In this document: positions 17,056 through 24,622 of the stretch, in pieces | How the letters are laid out: each line of letters opens with the position of its first letter | Numbering within the stretch: position 1 is the stretch's first letter | Assembly: GCA_005778405.1 (NCBI GenBank) | Contig: SXOA01000010.1 | Span: 1-64,000 of the forward strand | Direction: 5' to 3' | Origin: Planctomycetaceae bacterium | GTDB lineage: Bacteria > Planctomycetota > Planctomycetia > Pirellulales > Pirellulaceae | Length of the DNA: 64,000 bases | Position numbers and translations under genes: made by a program | The notes under the pieces: model-generated | Told to the model about the DNA's origin: nothing | What the model saw: the letters and a program-made list of their open reading frames with translations, nothing else | Database searches by the model: none

Positions 17056-18246
17056 ATGTCCACTTCGGCTCAGCCGTTGGCATTTGCTGCTGCACTTTCG
17101 ACACAATCAGACACCAGTCAAGCGGCAGCGGAAGCCTGCGCCGCGGCTTGCCAGGAACTCGGGGGAGCGCCGGACCTGGCTGTAGTCTTTTTTTCCCGCG
17201 AACATGCCTCCCGGGCGGATTTTCTGGCCACACAGCTTTGCGATGCACTGGGCACTGAAAACGTGCTCGGCTGCAGCGGCGAATCGATTGTGGGAGTTGG
17301 GCAGGAAGTAGAAGAGGGGCCGGCACTTTCCTTGTGGCTAGCCAAATGGCCGGGGATCGCCACCCATCTACTCAATCTCAACTTCGAGCGAACTCCTGAA
17401 GGGGGCGTGATTCAAGGCTGGACCGATGATCTGGCGGGAGAGTGGCCGGAAGGCTCGTTCCTGATACTCCTCGGCGAGCCCTATTCCTTTCCGGCCGACG
17501 CGCTTCTGGAAAGGCTCAACGAAGATCGCCCTGGCGTTTCGGTCGTCGGCGGGATGGCGAGCGGCGGACATTCACCGGGAGAGAACCGGGTCATCCTCGG
17601 CCGCAAGAGCTTTGCCGAGGGAGCGGCCGCGGCCCTGATCCATGGTCCGGTCCGGTTGCGGACCATTGTCTCTCAAGGTTGCCGTCCGATCGGCCGCCAC
17701 TTCATCGTCACCAAGTCGGAACGAAACATTATTCACGAGCTTGGCGGCAAGCCGGCCTTGATTCAGCTCAAGGAAATCTTCGACGAATTGCCCAATCGCG
17801 AAAAGTTGCTGGTGCAGCGAGCACCGCACCTGGGCCGCGTGGTCAGCGAATACCAGGAGCGGTTCGAACAAGGAGACTTTCTAGTCCGCAATATCATCGG
17901 CAGCGATCCGTCCGGAGCTATCGCGGTGACCGATTACATTCGGGTCGGCCAGACGGTGCAGTTCCATATCCGCGACCAGGAATCCGCCGACGCCGAGCTC
18001 AAGCAGCTCCTCGCAGCTGCCAAAAAACAAAAGCCGCTCCCTCTTGGAGGCCTGCTCTTCACTTGCAACGGCCGGGGCACCCGCCTCTTCACGCAGCCGC
18101 ACCACGACGCGGCGGCGATTGAAAGGGCTCTGGGAAAAATCCCGCTCGCCGGCTTCTTCGCGCAGGGGGAGCTTGGCCCTATTGGAAAGCAGAACTTCAT
18201 GCACGGGTTTACGGCGAGCATTGCGCTGTTTGAGGCGGTGAAGTAG
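17056..18246 (+). CDS. FIST domain protein (FIST N plus FIST C)
   Basis: The 396-residue protein has the FIST layout: an N-terminal half with LAVVFFSREHASRADFLA and NVLGCSGESIVGVGQEVE, and a C-terminal half with GGLLFTCNGRGTRLFTQPHH and GFFAQGELGPIGKQNFMHG, the most conserved stretch of FIST C. The family is thought to bind small ligands, probably amino acids, as a sensory module. Here it is free-standing, without a kinase or cyclase output domain. The ATG at 17056 follows TTGGAAAG; the frame is open upstream but lacks protein character. It is divergent from the DUF1549 gene. Confidence 0.85.
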   Translation: MSTSAQPLAFAAALSTQSDTSQAAAEACAAACQELGGAPDLAVVFFSREHASRADFLATQLCDALGTENVLGCSGESIVGVGQEVEEGPALSLWLAKWPGIATHLLNLNFERTPEGGVIQGWTDDLAGEWPEGSFLILLGEPYSFPADALLERLNEDRPGVSVVGGMASGGHSPGENRVILGRKSFAEGAAAALIHGPVRLRTIVSQGCRPIGRHFIVTKSERNIIHELGGKPALIQLKEIFDELPNREKLLVQRAPHLGRVVSEYQERFEQGDFLVRNIIGSDPSGAIAVTDYIRVGQTVQFHIRDQESADAELKQLLAAAKKQKPLPLGGLLFTCNGRGTRLFTQPHHDAAAIERALGKIPLAGFFAQGELGPIGKQNFMHGFTASIALFEAVK

Positions 18247-18348
18247 GTTCGCAGGCGGAACGTCATCTGCCTCAATTAAATCTTTCTGTACAATGCAATT
18301 AGAACGTGGCAGCGGATTGCCACGTACGCTCTTACATCAGGGTGCCTC

Positions 18349-19290
18349 ATGACCTCCGGCCCACACAGCTCCATTCCCGTTTCTTCCCCTCGCGAAACGT
18401 TTGCCGCCGAGCTGTTTGACACTCTCTGGGAGACTTATCGCCAGCGGGTGTCTTACGTGGCGACTTACGAACAGGTGATCAAAGCATCGAAAGCGACATT
18501 CGTCAACGATCACATTGCCTTTCGCACGTTCGCCGGCCAGCAGCCCCTAGCGGGGATTGCCAGCATCTCGCGGGTGTTCGAGGCGCTCGGCTACCGTGCG
18601 GCAGGGAGCTATCACTTCGAGGACAAACAGCTTTCGGCGATTCATTTTCAACATACGAACCCCCAGTTCCCCAAGCTGTTCATTTCGGAGCTGAAAGTCT
18701 GGGAGTTGCCCAAAGAAGCCCGCGAGATCATCGGCCGCTGCGTCCGCGGCCATCGGGGGAATGTGAGCGAGCAGACACTCGCAGCGCTTCACAATCTCGA
18801 CCGCGACCAAAGCCCGGGCAAAGAACTACTAACGGAAGTCGTCAGCGTCTTTCACGAACTCCCTTGGCTGCTTCCGCGGCGCGAGGACGTCGTGGCGATG
18901 AATGCCGTCAGTCAATATGCGGCCTGGGTTTTGGTCCATGGGTACAACGTCAACCACTTCACTTCGCTCATTAATTCACACGGCGTGCCGGCTCTCGACG
19001 ACATCGACAAGACTATCGCTGCCCTGCAAAAAGCCGGCGTCCCCATGAAGACGGAAATTGAAGGAGAACGTGGCAGCAAACTGAGGCAGACCGCTACCGA
19101 GGCTGTGAAGATCGATGTGGACGTGCTCGATCAAGGCATTCCTGCCAAAATGCCCTGGACCTATGCCTACTTTGAGCTCGCTCAACGGGATGCCGTCATC
19201 GACCCCGAATCCGGAAAGAAAGTCCGCTTCGAAGGTTTCCTGGGACCGCAGGCGACGAATCTGTTTGAGATGACGCGGCTCAAGACTTAA
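18349..19290 (+). CDS. DUF1338 family protein, 2-oxoadipate dioxygenase/decarboxylase-like
   Basis: The 313-residue protein matches DUF1338 (HglS/YdcJ fold): VNDHIAFRTF with the first metal-binding histidine at residue 55, HGYNVNHFTSLIN with a second near 203, and a C-terminal acidic/glycine region (YFELAQRDAV, GFLGPQATNLFEMTR). Family members are Fe(II) enzymes that convert 2-oxoadipate to 2-hydroxyglutarate in lysine breakdown. This one is shorter than the 450-residue Pseudomonas enzyme, so the substrate is uncertain. The ribosome site is GGGTG. The 3' end overlaps the convergent DUF1501 gene by four bases. Confidence 0.78.
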   Translation: MTSGPHSSIPVSSPRETFAAELFDTLWETYRQRVSYVATYEQVIKASKATFVNDHIAFRTFAGQQPLAGIASISRVFEALGYRAAGSYHFEDKQLSAIHFQHTNPQFPKLFISELKVWELPKEAREIIGRCVRGHRGNVSEQTLAALHNLDRDQSPGKELLTEVVSVFHELPWLLPRREDVVAMNAVSQYAAWVLVHGYNVNHFTSLINSHGVPALDDIDKTIAALQKAGVPMKTEIEGERGSKLRQTATEAVKIDVDVLDQGIPAKMPWTYAYFELAQRDAVIDPESGKKVRFEGFLGPQATNLFEMTRLKT

Positions 19291-20570
19291 AGCAGCTCGC
19301 GGACCACTGCGCGGTCGTCCAGCAGGTGCATCGGCCGCTTGCTGAAGTCGAGGATGGTGGTGGCCGGATCAATGCCGAGGTGGCGGTAGAGAGTGGCCAG
19401 GACGTTGGCCGGGGTGTACGGCTTCACCTTGCTGCGGCCGCCGTGGGGGTCGGTTTCGCCGATGGCCTGGCCCATCTGGAAGGCGCCGCCGGCCAGGAGC
19501 GCCGCGCCCGCCTCGGGCCAATGGTCGCGGCCGTCGCCGCGGCTGATGTGGGGGGCTCGGCCGAATTCGCCCCAGACAACGACGGCGACGTCCTTCTCCA
19601 GGCCGCGGTCATACAGGTCCTCGACGAGGGCGGCGATCCCCTGGTCGAGCTGGGGGAGCTGGTCTCGCAGGTCGATGAAGTTCTTCTCGTGGGTGTCGTA
19701 GTCGCCGAGCTTGAGCGTGACCACGGAGATGCCGGCTTCCACCAGGCGACGGGCCATCAGCAGGTTCTCGGAGTATTTGCCGTAACGTTTCCGCTGGGCG
19801 TCCCCCTCCTGCTTCAGGTCGAACGCCTCGCGGACTTTCGGCGAGGCGATCATTCGGAAGGAGCGCGCCGTGTGCTCATCGATGCCGGCGAAGGAGCGGG
19901 AATCGACTTCGCGGCGGATCGTATCGAGCTGAGTGAGCAGCTCTTTGCGACCGTCGAGCCGCGGGGCATCGATGCCGCGGACCAGGCTCAGGTTCTCGAT
20001 CCCTTCCTCGCGCGGCACGAACGGGCGGTGGGCATGGCCGACATAGACCGGGCCTTCGTTGTCGTAAAGCTTCGGCGGGTCGTACATCAAGCTGACGTAT
20101 GGCGGCATGCCATCCCGCTGGGGACGCAGAAAGCTGACCACCGAGCCGAAGGCGGGGCGTTTGCCCCGGTCGGGGGAGCCGGTGATGATGTAGTGCGGAG
20201 TGTGGTCCCCCAGGTCGTTGCTCTTGATGCCGCGGACAATGGCCAGCCGGTCCATCATCTTCGCCTGCCGCGGCATCAGGTCGCAGATCTGAATGCCTGC
20301 GACGTTGGTCGCCGTGGGACGGAACTCTCCGCGAATCTCCGGCGGGGCTTCCGGCTTCATGTCGTACATGTCGATATGGCTCGGCCCGCCGCGGAGCCAG
20401 ACCATGATGACGGACTTGGTGCGTTTCGTTCTCTCGGAGCTGGCGGCGTCCCGTCCCCGCAGCACGTCCGCAAGCGTCAAGCCGCCGATGGCGAGGCCAC
20501 CGACGCGGAGCATTTCCCGGCGGGTGATGCCGTCACAGAGCCGTGTTCCTTGGCCGAAAATGCTGAGAAT
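19287..20570 (-). CDS. DUF1501 secreted protein, last gene of a four-gene haem-domain operon
   Basis: This is a roughly 427-residue DUF1501 protein with a Tat-like leader (GITRREMLRVGGLAIGG) and alkaline-phosphatase/sulfatase-superfamily motifs: GGPSHIDMYDMKPEAP near the N-terminus, and VVVWGEFGRAPH and GRDHWPEAG towards the C-terminus. It follows the WD40/haem protein, the DUF1549/1553 protein and the PPC protein on the same strand. The start is unusual. TTG (20624) and GTG (20600) exist but would code through a palindromic repeat, whereas an ATT at 20570 has GGAG seven bases upstream and aligns with the start of the paralogue at 47546. I favour ATT, without proof. Confidence 0.85.
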   Translation of the reverse strand: MLSIFGQGTRLCDGITRREMLRVGGLAIGGLTLADVLRGRDAASSERTKRTKSVIMVWLRGGPSHIDMYDMKPEAPPEIRGEFRPTATNVAGIQICDLMPRQAKMMDRLAIVRGIKSNDLGDHTPHYIITGSPDRGKRPAFGSVVSFLRPQRDGMPPYVSLMYDPPKLYDNEGPVYVGHAHRPFVPREEGIENLSLVRGIDAPRLDGRKELLTQLDTIRREVDSRSFAGIDEHTARSFRMIASPKVREAFDLKQEGDAQRKRYGKYSENLLMARRLVEAGISVVTLKLGDYDTHEKNFIDLRDQLPQLDQGIAALVEDLYDRGLEKDVAVVVWGEFGRAPHISRGDGRDHWPEAGAALLAGGAFQMGQAIGETDPHGGRSKVKPYTPANVLATLYRHLGIDPATTILDFSKRPMHLLDDRAVVRELL

Positions 20571-20590
20571 GGCGGTACTCCATTTTCGTC

Positions 20591-20676
20591 GTAGCCACAC
20601 GCGGCCTCGTGTGTTGGCTGGCAATTTGGACGGCGGTCAATGGAAGGTGCCTGCACGCGAGGCCGCGTGCGGCTAC
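20591..20676. repeat. Palindromic intergenic repeat
   Basis: GTAGCCACACGCGGCCTCGT (20591 on) is the near-complement of the arm ending GGCCGCGTGCGGCTAC (20653-20676); about 21 of 24 positions pair, around a 38-base centre. The right arm covers the stop codon of the WD40/haem gene. It is a likely dispersed REP-like element or mRNA-stabilising hairpin. Confidence 0.6.
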
Positions 20677-21998
20677 TTCTTTAGTCCCGGCGCGGCCAGG
20701 ATGGTGACCACGTCCTTACCATCATCGGCATTCCAGACCTTGACCTCGCCGTCAAACGTGCCGCCGGCGATCCGTTTGGTGGGCAAATTGAAGGCGGCCG
20801 AGAGAACCCAGTCCTTGGCACCAGGGTACTCGCGGACTGCGGCTTGTTCCTTGGCCTTGAACTGGCGGACTTTTTGCTCGGCGGAGGAGGTGAGGAAGAA
20901 TTCGCCGGCGGAGGTGAGCTTGTAGACCTCGCCGCCGAAGGCGAGCTCGCTGGTCTTGGCCGCGTCGGCGATTTTCCAGCGGTGGATCTTGTTGTCGCTG
21001 CCGGAGGAGTAGACTTCGGCGTTGTCCGGATGGAACAGGACGCCGCGGACCGCCTGCTGGTGGCCGGAGTAGGTGATGAGCAGCTCTCCCGTCTTGGCGT
21101 CGAAGACTTTGGCCGTCTTGTCACGGCTGGCGGAGGCGAGTTTCGACGCGTCGGCGTTCCAGGCGATGGCGAAGACCCAGTCGCTGTGGCTGGTGATGTT
21201 CAGCACGTCCTTGCCGTCCGCCACTTGAAAGACGCGGATCGAGCCGTCGGCAGCGGCCACGGCGATCTTGTCCCCCTGCGGGCTGAAGGCGCAGTCGAAA
21301 ACGACGTCGCTGGTGGTGCCGAGGACCTTTTGCAGTTCGCCGGTGGCGGCGTTGAAGATCCGCACTTCCCCCAGCCGGCCGGGTGTGCCGCAGCCGACGG
21401 CGAGCAGGGTGCCGTCCGGGCTGAGGGCCAGGGCGAACGTCCGCTGGCCGACGTTGGCGATGCGGCGGATGAGAGCTCCGTCCACCGGGTTCCAAACCGT
21501 CACTTCGTGATATCCGCCGACATAAAGCTGCGTGCCGTCGTTCGCAAATGTGACGGCGGTGATCGGCATTGTGGCGGCATAGGCCGGGGGTGCGGCGGGA
21601 TGCGTGGGGGGCGGGATGTAGCTGGCCAGCGGGGCCTTGGGATCGGGCCCGTCGAAGGCTGCCCCTTCTTCGATCCACTTCTTGATGAGGGCGATGGTCT
21701 CGGCCGGCAGCGGATCGCCGTCGAGTGGCATCCGCTCCTTCACGTCGCCGGAGGTGAGGCGGCGGAAGCCCTCGCTGCCGTCGACCATTTTGGCGAGAAA
21801 CGCAGCAGTGGCCGATTCGCCAGGAGCGATGGCCCGCTCGTAGGTATCGATGCGGTAGGCCCCTTCCGCCTTCTTCGGCCCGTGGCAGGCTAGGCAGTTG
21901 TTGAGCAGGACAGGAGCGATGTCCTTCTTGAAGCTGACCTGGGCGGAAGCTTCGCTGGCCAGAAAAGCGAGAACAAGGAGGGTGAGGTGTCGGCGCAT
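20673..21998 (-). CDS. Planctomycete cytochrome c domain fused to WD40 beta-propeller
   Basis: The protein has 441 residues: a signal peptide, then a planctomycete cytochrome c domain with CLACHG (haem cysteines at 35 and 38), followed from about residue 140 by six to seven WD40 blades (for example AIAWNADASKLASASRDKTA, GVLFHPDNAEVYSSGSDNK). It is periplasmic by its leader. It is third in the operon, between the DUF1549/1553 gene upstream and the DUF1501 gene downstream. The propeller probably holds partners of the complex together; direct evidence for function is lacking. Confidence 0.88.
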   Translation of the reverse strand: MRRHLTLLVLAFLASEASAQVSFKKDIAPVLLNNCLACHGPKKAEGAYRIDTYERAIAPGESATAAFLAKMVDGSEGFRRLTSGDVKERMPLDGDPLPAETIALIKKWIEEGAAFDGPDPKAPLASYIPPPTHPAAPPAYAATMPITAVTFANDGTQLYVGGYHEVTVWNPVDGALIRRIANVGQRTFALALSPDGTLLAVGCGTPGRLGEVRIFNAATGELQKVLGTTSDVVFDCAFSPQGDKIAVAAADGSIRVFQVADGKDVLNITSHSDWVFAIAWNADASKLASASRDKTAKVFDAKTGELLITYSGHQQAVRGVLFHPDNAEVYSSGSDNKIHRWKIADAAKTSELAFGGEVYKLTSAGEFFLTSSAEQKVRQFKAKEQAAVREYPGAKDWVLSAAFNLPTKRIAGGTFDGEVKVWNADDGKDVVTILAAPGLKK

Positions 21999-22078
21999 AG
22001 GGCGAACAATCTTGAGGGTTAGATACTAGCCCGACGCGCAAGCGAGGGTCTGGGTGCTTGCCCCGGCGGAATGACTCT

Positions 22079-22095
22079 GGCAGGCACAGCCTGCC
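22079..22095. repeat. Short perfect stem-loop between operon genes
   Basis: GGCAGGC-ACA-GCCTGCC lies just after the stop of the DUF1549/1553 gene and before the WD40/haem gene. There is no T-run, so it is more likely an mRNA-processing or stabilising hairpin than a terminator. Confidence 0.5.
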
Positions 22096-22100
22096 CTACG

Positions 22101-24569
22101 TTAGTGTTGGAACAGAAATTCGTTGGTGTTGAGGATGGCCCAGCAGATGTCCTCTAGGGCGATGATCTTGTCTCCCTTGGCAGCGATGTGGCTGAGGCTG
22201 GCTTGCAGTTCCTTCTCCGTCGGCTTACGGCAGACGGCGGAGAGGTAAAGCTCGGTGATGATCTCGTTGTCGGGCTTGTTCGCGGCCAGGAGCTTGCGGA
22301 AGCGGTTGTTCTGGTCTCGGAGCTTGTTGTAAATCAGCGGGCCGTTGAAGAACTGGATCGCCATGCCGAGGTTCGAGTCCGTCGTCCGCTCGCACTGGCA
22401 AACCGTCTGCCGCTCCGGTTGGCCGAAGATTTTCAGGAACTCGTGCTTGACCAGGTCCGGGGCGGGAATTTGCGTCGCTTTCGTCCCCGCTGGCAGACCG
22501 GCGAACTGCTCGGGCAGCGCGGTGACGGCGCAGATGGCGTCCAGCAGTTGCTCCGCGCTCATCAGCCGCGGCTGATAGTGGGAGCAATATTTGACGTCGT
22601 CCTTGTTGAAGTCGTTGGGGCGGAAATCCGCCTGGTAGGTGCGGCTGTTGAGAATGGTCCGCATTACATGCTTGCGGTCGAAGCCATGCTCGGCAAAATC
22701 CTTGGAGAGAGCGTCGAGCAGGGCGGCATTGGCCGGCGGGTTCGATTCGCGGAAGTCGTCGTTGGGCTCGACGATGCCGCGGCCAAAAAGGTGGCTCCAG
22801 ATGCGGTTGGCCTCAATTTTGCCGAAGAACGGGTTTTCCTTCTGCGTCAGCCAGCCGGTAAAGGTATTGCGGCGGTCGGCATCGGCGGGCGGGTCCACGT
22901 CCCCCTTGAGCGGCAGCCAGGGCTTCATCTGCTTGCCGGTGCGGGGCTGAGTCACTTCGCCCGCTTTGGCGGAGTAGATGAAGAACTCGTCGGGCCGAAG
23001 CGACTTTTTTCGCTGCACGCGGGTGAAGAACGCCGCCATGCCGTAATAGTTGTCCTGCGTCCACCGCTCGAACGGATGATTGTGGCACTTGGCGCATTGC
23101 AAACGCGAGCCGAGGAAGACCTGCGAAATGCTCTCCACGGCGTCGTTGGTGTCGGTAGCCGTGCGGTAGAAATTGGCGGCTGCGTTCTCGAGCGTGCTCC
23201 CCTGGGCACCGAGAAGTTCGCGGGCAAACTGATCATAGGGCATGTTGGTTTCGAACGAATGCTGCAGCCAGCGATGGTACTTGTAGACTCCCTCGCCGCC
23301 GATTTGAGTGCTGGTCATTTTCAGCAGGTCGCCCCATTTGAGCGCCCAGAACTTAGCGTACTCGGGCCGGTCGAGCAGCGAGTTGATCAGCTTGGCCCGC
23401 TTGTCCGGGGCGGCATCGGCCAGGAATTTCTGCGTTTCTTCGACGGTCGGCAGAATTCCGATGACGTCGGCGTGCACGCGGCGGAGAAACTCTTCGTCGC
23501 TGCACGTCCCCGAGGGGAGATACTGTAGTTGCTTGAGCTTGGCGTGGACCAGGTCGTCGATGTAGTTGTTCGACGGTGGGTTGGTCCAGGCGTAGTTGGG
23601 AATGTCTTTGACGAACGTCAGAAAGCAGGATTCGATGAATTCCATGTAGCGGACGACGATGGCCGCCTCGCCCCGGTTGTGGCCCACGACCAGGCCGCCG
23701 ACGTTGACATCCGCGATTTCCGTATCGGAGCTGCTGTAGCAGGCCAGTTCGGTCACGTCTCGGATAGTGCCATCCGCGAAATGGGCCAACACGCAAATCT
23801 GCTGTGTATGGGCAGGCCGTTTCAGCAGCCGGCCGGTTGGGGGATAGACCTCGATTTTCACGCACTTCGGCGAGCCGTCTGCATCTTGCTTGCAGCCCTG
23901 AGCAATCCAGTCTCGCATGACGGTGTAAGCGGCGTCCCCCTTCTTGAGCTTCATCCCGCCGCCGTGCGGCACTTTCATCAAGGGCTTGGCGAGGAGCAAG
24001 CTTTCATCGGGGGAAAGGACATTCGTGCGGCGGCCGAGATCCTCGCGGATCAGAGTGAGCTTATCGACGGTCGAGTCGAAGGCCCGCAGCGAAAGACGGA
24101 ACCCACCCTTGCCGCTCGGCGAACCGTGGCAGGCCCCGGCGTTGCACCCTTGCTTGGATAGGGCGGCCAGCATGTCGTACTCGAAAGAAACCGCTTGCGG
24201 AGTTGCCTGAGCACTGACCTCCACAGTGGACTTCGTGGTTTGCCCGCCGACGGTAATCGTAATCTCCGCGTTTCCGTCTTTGTGCGGATGGGCCACCGTA
24301 TTGTCCACCGACACAATCGCGGCATCGCTCGACGCGAACTGGGCAGCGCGGGTCAGATCCTGCACCTGACCGTCCGCATAAATGCCCGTGACGACTAGTT
24401 GCATCTTGCGGCGCGGCCCTTGGAGCTTGAAGGCAGCGGGAAAGACCTCAATCTTCGTCGGAGTGCCGACGTTGACGGGCTCGAGAGCTTCTTCGGCGCG
24501 AAGCGTTGGACACAAAAGCGCGAAACCGCAAGTAAGCGCGGTCAATGCGAGGAGTATCTGTCGTTTCAT
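22101..24569 (-). CDS. DUF1549/DUF1553 secreted protein with N-terminal Ig-like (BIG2) domain
   Basis: This is an 822-residue protein with a signal peptide (LLALTALTCGFALL). A bacterial Ig-like domain occupies about residues 35-120, and a haem-like CNAGACHG motif lies at 142-149 (a CxxxxCH spacing rather than CxxCH). A second Ig-like stretch is at about 235-320, then DUF1549 (with CAKCHNHPFERW, a normal CxxCH) and DUF1553 ending NTNEFLFQH. It is second gene of the minus-strand operon PPC protein, this gene, WD40/haem protein, DUF1501, an arrangement that recurs in planctomycetes. The wider haem-motif spacing in the first domain is worth noting. Confidence 0.88.
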   Translation of the reverse strand: MKRQILLALTALTCGFALLCPTLRAEEALEPVNVGTPTKIEVFPAAFKLQGPRRKMQLVVTGIYADGQVQDLTRAAQFASSDAAIVSVDNTVAHPHKDGNAEITITVGGQTTKSTVEVSAQATPQAVSFEYDMLAALSKQGCNAGACHGSPSGKGGFRLSLRAFDSTVDKLTLIREDLGRRTNVLSPDESLLLAKPLMKVPHGGGMKLKKGDAAYTVMRDWIAQGCKQDADGSPKCVKIEVYPPTGRLLKRPAHTQQICVLAHFADGTIRDVTELACYSSSDTEIADVNVGGLVVGHNRGEAAIVVRYMEFIESCFLTFVKDIPNYAWTNPPSNNYIDDLVHAKLKQLQYLPSGTCSDEEFLRRVHADVIGILPTVEETQKFLADAAPDKRAKLINSLLDRPEYAKFWALKWGDLLKMTSTQIGGEGVYKYHRWLQHSFETNMPYDQFARELLGAQGSTLENAAANFYRTATDTNDAVESISQVFLGSRLQCAKCHNHPFERWTQDNYYGMAAFFTRVQRKKSLRPDEFFIYSAKAGEVTQPRTGKQMKPWLPLKGDVDPPADADRRNTFTGWLTQKENPFFGKIEANRIWSHLFGRGIVEPNDDFRESNPPANAALLDALSKDFAEHGFDRKHVMRTILNSRTYQADFRPNDFNKDDVKYCSHYQPRLMSAEQLLDAICAVTALPEQFAGLPAGTKATQIPAPDLVKHEFLKIFGQPERQTVCQCERTTDSNLGMAIQFFNGPLIYNKLRDQNNRFRKLLAANKPDNEIITELYLSAVCRKPTEKELQASLSHIAAKGDKIIALEDICWAILNTNEFLFQH

Positions 24570-24622
24570 GCCAAAGTCCTTTTCGTAACGAACGCGTGGT
24601 TGGGTCGTTTCTCTACTTGAAG

